From an uncultured Clostridia bacterium (GTDB lineage: Bacteria; Bacillota; Clostridia; Christensenellales; Borkfalkiaceae), in NCBI GenBank assembly GCA_937915565.1, contig CALDMH010000025.1:1-11075 (forward strand): a DNA stretch of 11,075 nt, written 5' to 3'. A program made the translations under genes and the position numbers. The notes under the pieces are model-generated. The model worked only from the letters and a program-made list of their open reading frames with translations. It did not search any database and was not told where the DNA came from. Within the stretch, counting starts at the first letter, position 1; every line of letters starts with the position of its first letter. This document shows positions 6,031-11,075 of this stretch, piece by piece.

Positions 6031-7662
6031 ATGGTTGATAAAACTTATAGATTATGGCTTGAAAAAACTATAAACGACGAGGCTCTTCACGACGAACTCG
6101 TCGGAATCGAAAACAACCCCGACGAAATAAACGACAGGTTTTATAAAAATTTGTCGTTCGGCACAGGCGGAATGAGAGGTAAAATCGGCGCGGGAACTAA
6201 CCGAATGAACGTCTACACCGTGGGGAAAGCCACTTTGGGCTTTGCCGATTATCTTGTGAAAACGGGCAAAACCTCGGTTTGCATCGCTTACGACAGCAGG
6301 AATATGTCCGATAAATTCGCAAAGCTTGCGGCGGACGTTATGTCTTCGAGAAATATAAAGGCTTATCTTTTCGATAAACTCACCCCCACTCCCGTCCTTT
6401 CCTTTGCCGTGAGGCATCTTCACGCGGGTGCGGGTATCGTTATCACGGCAAGTCACAACCCCAAGGAATATAACGGATATAAGGTTTATAATTCAAAAGG
6501 TTGTCAGGTTACGGACGGCGAGGCGAACGTAATAACCGAATTTATTGAAAAACGCGATTGCTTCGACGAATTTTTCCCGAAGCCGGAGTTGATTGAATAT
6601 ATCGGCGAAAGCGTTGTGGACGAATTTATAAACGCTATTTACGCATACTCTCTGCCTTTCGACAAAAAGTATTTGCCGTCTATAGTTTACACGCCGTTAA
6701 ACGGAACGGGGCTCGTTCCCGTGGAAAAGATTTTCAAGAAAATGGGAATTACCGATTATACCGTCGTTCCCGAACAAAAATATCCTGACGGCAATTTCAC
6801 CACTTGCCCATACCCTAACCCCGAAGAAAGAGCCGCCTTGCAAAAGGCTCTCGAAACGGCGAAAAAAGTCGGCGCGGAGCTTATTGTCGCAACCGACCCG
6901 GATGCGGACAGAGTCGGCGTCGCTTATCTCGAAGACAACGGCGAATATCGCCTGTTTAACGGCAACGAAACGGGAATTTTAATTGAAAATTTCATTTTAT
7001 CCACAAAAAAATCCCGGGGACAAATTCCCGATAAATCTTTTATCGTCGAAACGATAGTTTCCTCTCCTCTCGTCGAGAAAATCGCCGAATCGTTCGGCGT
7101 GGAAACCCTCAACGTTTTAACGGGTTTCAAATATATCGGCGAGGCCATCGACAAAAATCCCGACAAACGTTTTCTTTTCGGAATGGAAGAAAGTTACGGC
7201 TATCTCGTCGGCACGCACGCGAGAGATAAAGATTCGGTTTCCGCCGTTATGATTATCGCGGAAGCGGTTTGTTACTATAAAGCCCAAGGTCTTTCGCTAT
7301 CCGCCGCGCTCGAATCGATTTACCGCAAGTACGGATTTTATTTCTCTTCGCTTTATTCAAAGTATTTTGAAGGCGAAAAGGGTATGATTTTTATGTCAGA
7401 ATTTATGGACGACCTCCGCAAGAATCCTTTTAAAGAAATTTGCGGAAGAAAAGTTAATGAAATCAAGGACTATTCCGCAGGGCTTGACGGACTTCCGAAA
7501 AGCAACGTAATGGTGTTTAAAGGCGACGGATTTTCATTGATTGCCCGCCCGAGCGGCACCGAACCCAAGCTTAAATTTTACGTTACGGCGTGGGATAACG
7601 ACGAAAAAACGGCTCTCGAAAGAACGAAAAAAATAACCGATTTTATAAAAACGGAAGTTTAA
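6031..7662 (+). CDS. Phospho-sugar mutase (alpha-D-phosphohexomutase, PgcA/PGM2-like)
   Basis: 543-residue cytoplasmic mutase with the four-domain phosphohexomutase layout. FGTGGMRG (43-50) lies near the start. The active-site loop TASHNPKEYNGY has phosphoserine S141, the metal loop is DPDADR (D289, D291, D293), the sugar-specificity loop is GMEESYG (384-390) and the phosphate-binding loop is RPSGTEPK (506-513). By family it interconverts hexose 1- and 6-phosphates, most likely glucose or mannose, and could supply glucose-1-P for envelope or storage polysaccharide. Length and loops match the longer PgcA type (B. subtilis about 580 residues), not the roughly 450-residue GlmM phosphoglucosamine mutase. 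GGAG (6021-6024) sits six bases before the ATG. It is second gene of the regulator operon. Its exact substrate is not readable from sequence. Confidence 0.9.
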   Translation: MVDKTYRLWLEKTINDEALHDELVGIENNPDEINDRFYKNLSFGTGGMRGKIGAGTNRMNVYTVGKATLGFADYLVKTGKTSVCIAYDSRNMSDKFAKLAADVMSSRNIKAYLFDKLTPTPVLSFAVRHLHAGAGIVITASHNPKEYNGYKVYNSKGCQVTDGEANVITEFIEKRDCFDEFFPKPELIEYIGESVVDEFINAIYAYSLPFDKKYLPSIVYTPLNGTGLVPVEKIFKKMGITDYTVVPEQKYPDGNFTTCPYPNPEERAALQKALETAKKVGAELIVATDPDADRVGVAYLEDNGEYRLFNGNETGILIENFILSTKKSRGQIPDKSFIVETIVSSPLVEKIAESFGVETLNVLTGFKYIGEAIDKNPDKRFLFGMEESYGYLVGTHARDKDSVSAVMIIAEAVCYYKAQGLSLSAALESIYRKYGFYFSSLYSKYFEGEKGMIFMSEFMDDLRKNPFKEICGRKVNEIKDYSAGLDGLPKSNVMVFKGDGFSLIARPSGTEPKLKFYVTAWDNDEKTALERTKKITDFIKTEV

Positions 7663-7665
7663 ATA

Positions 7666-8070
7666 TTATTTTAAAAGCGTGTAAGCCTGATTGCTTACAC
7701 GCTTTTTTATTTCCACTTTGCCCTTGGCTTTGTTTGCTTCGACGCGGATAACGTATTCCCCGTCTTTTTTAACGTTGACGGTAAACGTATTCGCTTCCTT
7801 ACCGTTTCCGCTGTAAACGATTTCGCCGTCGGAATCTTTTATCTCCGTTTTTAACGAACCTTCCGTCGTTACGAATTCCACCGAGAGCATATCGCCTCCT
7901 TTCAACGTCAGCGTATACTCGTCCGTTCCCGTCATAAATTCTATGTCAAGCAAATAGTAATCCGGATTTTTAATTCTATTGCCGGTAAATTCGTTATTTC
8001 CCGAGCAACTCGCCGCAAATGCCGAAATAAGAATTAAACACACGGCAAACAATGATTTTATCGCTTTCAT
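7666..8070 (-). CDS. Small predicted lipoprotein at the end of the ftsQ-ftsA-ftsZ operon
   Basis: 134 residues, function unknown. Residues 1-21 are a signal peptide (basic start, hydrophobic run) ending in a lipobox-like AAS before C22, so the mature protein is probably lipid-anchored on the outer face of the membrane. The remainder (about 40-122) alternates polar and hydrophobic residues in several strands, such as EYTLTLKGGDMLSVEFV and GEYVIRVEA, suggesting a small beta-sandwich. I recall similar short lipoproteins in Clostridia but cannot name a family. The start codon lies one base after the ftsZ stop (TAA-A-ATG) and no good ribosome site is visible, so translation is probably coupled to ftsZ. 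The last twelve codons double as a terminator hairpin. A link to division is suggested by position only. Confidence 0.75.
   Translation of the reverse strand: MKAIKSLFAVCLILISAFAASCSGNNEFTGNRIKNPDYYLLDIEFMTGTDEYTLTLKGGDMLSVEFVTTEGSLKTEIKDSDGEIVYSGNGKEANTFTVNVKKDGEYVIRVEANKAKGKVEIKKRVSNQAYTLLK
7673..7708 (+). terminator. Terminator of the mutase operon, overlapping the end of the lipoprotein gene; possibly bidirectional
   Basis: A perfect 14-bp stem (7673-7686 with 7693-7706) encloses the 6-nt loop CTGATT. On the plus strand it ends in six T residues (7703-7708), four of them part of the stem, and then ATTT. On the minus strand the same hairpin ends in TTTT, so it may also stop the ftsZ-lipoprotein transcript. 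The minus-strand copy encodes the last residues of the lipoprotein. Confidence 0.85.
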
Positions 8071-8071
8071 T

Positions 8072-9439
8072 TTACTTGTTTTTTCTGAATAATTTTTTCA
8101 TAAAAGACGGGAAATCCTTCGTTTCGTCGTCTTCTTTTTCTTTATACGGCTCGGCCTCGAAGTTATCCCTTTGCTCGGGTTTCACGGGAGAAACGCGCAT
8201 ATCGTCGTCCGAACGATTGTCGACTGACGGACGATTGTCGACTGACGAACGATTATCGACTGACGAACGCCTTTCGTCGCTATACTCTTTGCGCGAACGC
8301 AAAACGTTTACTTTATAACCTGCGTCCTCGTCGTTTTTCGGTTTTTCGGGCTCTTCGTAAGTCGCGTGCGTCGGCTGAACCGGTTGAACGTCCACTCTTT
8401 CGGGCGAAACGCTTTCCGAAACGTAATTTTTAAAGTTTTCGCGCTGTTCTTCCTTCTTTTCTTCCGTTATTTCGTCTTTATCCGAAAATCCGGTGGCGAT
8501 AACGGTAATCTCAAACTGCTCGTTATAATCGGGGTCTATATTCGCGCCGAAAATAACGGTTGCGGAACTATCGATAACGCTGTTAATGAGATTAGCGGCT
8601 TCGTAAACCTGACCGAGCGTGAGGTCCGTTCCGCCCTTAACGTTCAGAATAACGCCCTTTGCCCCCTCTATGCTCGTTTCCAAAAGCGGGCTCGAAATTG
8701 CCTTTTTAACGGCCTGAACGACTCTGTTGTCGCCGCTCGCCGTTCCGACGCCCATATGCGCGTAGCCTTTGTTTTGTATAATCGTTTTCACGTCCGCAAA
8801 ATCGAGATTGATAAGCGACGGCGTGGAAATAAGGTCGGCAATGCCGCAAATACCCATACGAAGATTTTCGTCGGCATACTTCAAAGCTTCTATCATAGAA
8901 GTGTCCGGCGGCAAAGTTTCGAGAAGTTTGTCGTTAGGGATTATTACTATCGTATCCACGACTTTGCTTAACTCCGCAATACCTCTTCTCGCGTTTTCGT
9001 CGCGACGCTTACCCTCGAACATAAACGGCTTCGTTACGACGGCGACGGTCACACAACCGCACTCGCGCGCGATTTTCGCAACGATAGGCGCAGCGCCCGT
9101 ACCGGTTCCTCCGCCCATTCCCGCGGCTATAAAAAGCAAATCAACGCCCTGCAAGCGGCTTTTGATTTTTTCTTTGCTCTCCTCGGCGGCTTTCATTCCT
9201 ATTTCGGGATTAGAACCCGCGCCCAGACCCTTGGTGAGTTTTTCGCCTATCGCGATTTTATTATCCTCGTCGACTTTGGAAAGAATAAGAGCCTGTTTAT
9301 CGGTGTTTATGGCTATAAATTCAGCCGAAGAAACTCCCGACTCTATCATTCTGTTCACCGCGTTGTTACCCGCGCCGCCGACTCCTGCAACCATTATTTT
9401 ACATACGTTCGCATCGAGAACGTTTCTTTCTATATCCAT
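8072..9439 (-). CDS. ftsZ: Cell division protein FtsZ (tubulin-like GTPase)
   Basis: 455-residue cytoplasmic GTPase that polymerises into the division ring. The GTP-binding domain begins with AGVGGAGNNAVNRM (18-31) and holds the tubulin signature GGGTGTG (109-115). The T7 synergy loop NLDFADVKT (211-219) carries both conserved acidic residues (D213, D216). The globular core ends near residue 318. A long charged linker (about 320-440) contains three tandem SSVDNR-type repeats (392-409). The C-terminal peptide KDFPSFMKK (441-449) is the usual docking tail for FtsA and other partners, followed by a basic end. Start ATG 9437-9439 has GAGGT (9448-9452) eight bases upstream. It lies 27 nt after ftsA and is coupled to the downstream lipoprotein gene. 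Confidence 0.98.
   Translation of the reverse strand: MDIERNVLDANVCKIMVAGVGGAGNNAVNRMIESGVSSAEFIAINTDKQALILSKVDEDNKIAIGEKLTKGLGAGSNPEIGMKAAEESKEKIKSRLQGVDLLFIAAGMGGGTGTGAAPIVAKIARECGCVTVAVVTKPFMFEGKRRDENARRGIAELSKVVDTIVIIPNDKLLETLPPDTSMIEALKYADENLRMGICGIADLISTPSLINLDFADVKTIIQNKGYAHMGVGTASGDNRVVQAVKKAISSPLLETSIEGAKGVILNVKGGTDLTLGQVYEAANLINSVIDSSATVIFGANIDPDYNEQFEITVIATGFSDKDEITEEKKEEQRENFKNYVSESVSPERVDVQPVQPTHATYEEPEKPKNDEDAGYKVNVLRSRKEYSDERRSSVDNRSSVDNRPSVDNRSDDDMRVSPVKPEQRDNFEAEPYKEKEDDETKDFPSFMKKLFRKNK
8214..8267. repeat. Three tandem 18-bp repeats within the ftsZ linker region
   Basis: Three adjacent 18-bp units (8214-8231, 8232-8249, 8250-8267), plus-strand reading CGATTRTCGACTGACGRA, differ from one another at one or two positions. 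A fourth, degenerate unit (8196-8213; 12 of 18 matches) precedes them. Each unit encodes six residues (SSVDNR type), so copy-number change would keep the reading frame. The near identity suggests recent expansion. Confidence 0.9.
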
Positions 9440-9466
9440 CTTTCGTTACCTCTTTTTCGTTTTATT

Positions 9467-10624
9467 TTACCCGAATAATCCTAAAAAACCTTTTCTTTTC
9501 TTCTTCTCGCGGACGTTAAGCGCATAATCGAGCGCGCTTAAACCCGCGGTTTCTTCCGGCTTTCCGTAAGACGGAAGTTTCGATTTCAATATTTCGACGG
9601 GCAATGACAACCTCGCCGACACGTATTCCTTTATGCCTCTGACGTACGACAAGCCTCCGCCCGTAAGATACACGCCGAAGCCGCCTTTAACCTTGTTTGA
9701 ATTTTCCACGATAAACGCTTCGAGATTATCAAGATATGCGTCGATTGCTTCCGTTGCAGCAGAATTGACTTCCTCCACGGAATATTCGTCGTAACCGTTC
9801 TTGGTTTCCGTTTTATACGTTTGTTCGGACTGCTTCGTAAGCGACAGATTAAGCATTCTTTGCAAGCTATCCGCAACGTCCGGTTCGAGTTTAAACGACT
9901 TGACAAGCCAGAACGCGATAAGTCCGCCCCCGAAATCCTCCGAATGTTTAGATACTACGCCCTTGCCCAAAACGACGGACGCGGTTGTGGTTATGTAGCC
10001 GCAATCGATTATTAGCGACGGGTTCTCCCTCGTGCGCGAATCGAACAGGTAAAGACTTTCCGCCAAGCCGTCAAAAACGAAATCAACGGTTGCTACGCCC
10101 GCTTTTTTCAATATTCCGCGAAGCGCGTCGGTGAAATACCTTTCGCAAAGCGTGTAATTCAGGTAGCCGCCGAGCATCGACGACGAATAACCGATTGCGT
10201 TAAACACCTTGCGATTGTCGTCGAGAGCAAAATATATTTCCGAGCGATTTATAACCTCGTAGCCTTCGACGGCGATATGCTCCTGACCTGCGTCGAACAA
10301 ATCTTCAACGTCGCGCGGGGTAATCTTTTTCTTTTTTCCGAAAACGAGTTTATACTTCCTGTTTTCGAGCCTTATAAACGCACCCGGGACGCATACGGTA
10401 ATTTCCGTAACGCTCGTTTTAAGCGCGCCGCAAACCGATTTTATTCCGGAAAGCACGGCTTTTTCAAGAACGGATAAGTCGAAAAATTCGCCTTCCGAAA
10501 AGCCGTTATATTCGTTTTTGGCAACGTACTTCACGGTTATGGTGTCGTTTACGCCTCTTTCTCCGACCAAAACGTTTACTTTTGAAGAGCCGACTTCCAA
10601 AACGGCAACGCAATTTTTAAGCAT
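9467..10624 (-). CDS. ftsA: Cell division protein FtsA (actin-like membrane anchor of the Z-ring)
   Basis: 385 residues, slightly short for the family. Actin-like ATPase motifs: phosphate-1 VLEVGSSKVNVLVG (8-21), a phosphate-2 segment IIDCGYITTTASVV (205-218) that deviates from the common GGGTTD form, and the adenosine motif YLTGGGLSYVRGI (319-331). The FtsA-specific 1C (SHS2) region is consistent with about 80-180. The C-terminus (373-385, REKKKRKGFLGLFG region) is a short basic-hydrophobic amphipathic helix, the expected membrane-targeting sequence that tethers FtsZ filaments. The start overlaps the upstream ftsQ-like stop by 8 nt (ATGCTTAA), with a G-rich ribosome site (GGAGG at 10631-10635) inside that gene's end. 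This indicates coupled translation. ftsZ follows after 27 nt. Confidence 0.92.
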   Translation of the reverse strand: MLKNCVAVLEVGSSKVNVLVGERGVNDTITVKYVAKNEYNGFSEGEFFDLSVLEKAVLSGIKSVCGALKTSVTEITVCVPGAFIRLENRKYKLVFGKKKKITPRDVEDLFDAGQEHIAVEGYEVINRSEIYFALDDNRKVFNAIGYSSSMLGGYLNYTLCERYFTDALRGILKKAGVATVDFVFDGLAESLYLFDSRTRENPSLIIDCGYITTTASVVLGKGVVSKHSEDFGGGLIAFWLVKSFKLEPDVADSLQRMLNLSLTKQSEQTYKTETKNGYDEYSVEEVNSAATEAIDAYLDNLEAFIVENSNKVKGGFGVYLTGGGLSYVRGIKEYVSARLSLPVEILKSKLPSYGKPEETAGLSALDYALNVREKKKRKGFLGLFG

Positions 10625-11075
10625 TATCCCCCTCCCCGCGTTCTTCTACGTTCGGTTCGTAATTAACCTTTACGGACTCGTCCGTAGTTTCGTAAACTCT
10701 TATGTAACCGCTGCGTTTGCTCTTTTCGTCAAGAGAATCGAAAACGCGCTCTATCTCGGCAACGTTTTGGCAAATTCTCTCTTTGGTTTCCCTTTTTTCG
10801 GCTTCCGTGGGCTTGTCCGTCGTCGCCACGGACAAACTGACGTCGATTATCACGCCCGTTTTCGTGAAAAACTGGACTTTATTCCTCACGCCGTCTAACG
10901 AAATTCCGGCGATAAAATTAAGCTTGTCCGTGAAATTCCCGAAAATATCGGTCATAGCCCCGAAAAGATTTTCTTCCTTGAACTCTATTTTTTTCCCCTT
11001 CGGCAAACTTGAAAAGTCATAGCCTTCCATTCCTGAAATTTCGACTTTTACAAGCCCGTCGAGCGAAGTTTCGGA
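10617..11075 (-). CDS. Probable FtsQ/DivIB cell division protein, C-terminal part
   Basis: 152 residues are visible; the frame is open to the right edge, so the N-terminus, membrane segment and POTRA domain are outside the window, and the internal Met near 11030 is unlikely to be the true start. The visible part begins with VKVEISGMEGYDF, comparable to the strand pattern after the POTRA domain. It continues with a helix (ENLFGAMTDIFGNFTDKL), then the strand pair IAGISLDGVRNKVQFFTKTGVIIDVSL typical of the FtsQ/DivIB beta domain in outline, a helix, and SGYIRVYETTDESVKVNYEP near the end. Similarity is structural in flavour rather than motif-based, but its place directly before ftsA and ftsZ supports the call. 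The extracytoplasmic domain would recruit FtsL/FtsB-type partners. Confidence 0.72.
   Translation of the reverse strand, partial: SETSLDGLVKVEISGMEGYDFSSLPKGKKIEFKEENLFGAMTDIFGNFTDKLNFIAGISLDGVRNKVQFFTKTGVIIDVSLSVATTDKPTEAEKRETKERICQNVAEIERVFDSLDEKSKRSGYIRVYETTDESVKVNYEPNVEERGEGDNA

Noticed and set aside
6031..7662. Phosphoglucosamine mutase GlmM for the mutase gene
   Set aside because: 543 residues and the GMEESYG specificity loop fit the longer PgcA/PGM2-like group; GlmM is near 450 residues with a different loop.
8769..9527. Plus-strand open frame of 252 residues
   Set aside because: Shadow of ftsZ; crosses the ftsZ-ftsA junction and shows no motif.

Overview
The window looks like chromosomal DNA of a Clostridia-type member of the Bacillota, probably a gut or other host-associated anaerobe. 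The grounds are strong GGAGG-type ribosome sites before most genes, A/T-rich spacers between moderately GC-rich genes, the short (241-residue) NagB form, the ftsQ-ftsA-ftsZ order, and a Cys/His-rich CxxCG module that I associate with surface lipoproteins of gut Clostridia. I cannot assign genus or species from sequence alone. I see no tRNA, rRNA, CRISPR, insertion sequence or phage gene.

Left part (1-5000, minus strand): an amino-sugar catabolic operon, transcribed leftwards in the order ROK-family kinase-like protein, nagB, nagA. It ends at a strong terminator at 1441-1469. Together these genes predict a route from free (N-acetyl)glucosamine to its 6-phosphate (kinase, inferred), to glucosamine-6-P (NagA), to fructose-6-P plus ammonia (NagB). 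Beyond the terminator, with its own promoter, lies the 5' part of a family-5 (OppA/DppA-like) ABC transporter substrate-binding lipoprotein. It runs off the left edge and has an unusual segment order.

Middle (5001-7670, plus strand): divergent from the kinase is an AraC-family regulator with a cupin sensor domain, followed 13 nt later by a PgcA-type phospho-sugar mutase. The 132-nt spacer between the kinase and regulator starts holds two divergent promoters and three imperfect 12-bp repeats. This suggests that the regulator controls the amino-sugar operon and itself.

Right part (7666-11075, minus strand): a cell-division operon, ftsQ (partial) - ftsA - ftsZ, ending with a small lipoprotein whose start codon lies one base after the ftsZ stop. 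This operon converges on the mutase gene with 3 nt between the stop codons. The shared hairpin terminator lies inside the last codons of the lipoprotein gene.

The points I find most worth a second look are: the apparently permuted substrate-binding protein; the ROK-like protein with an extra N-terminal domain and a lost zinc site, placed where an amino-sugar kinase is needed; the lipoprotein coupled to ftsZ; the 18-bp tandem repeats in the FtsZ linker; the direct repeats flanking the binding-protein promoter; and the duplicated 3' end of nagA.
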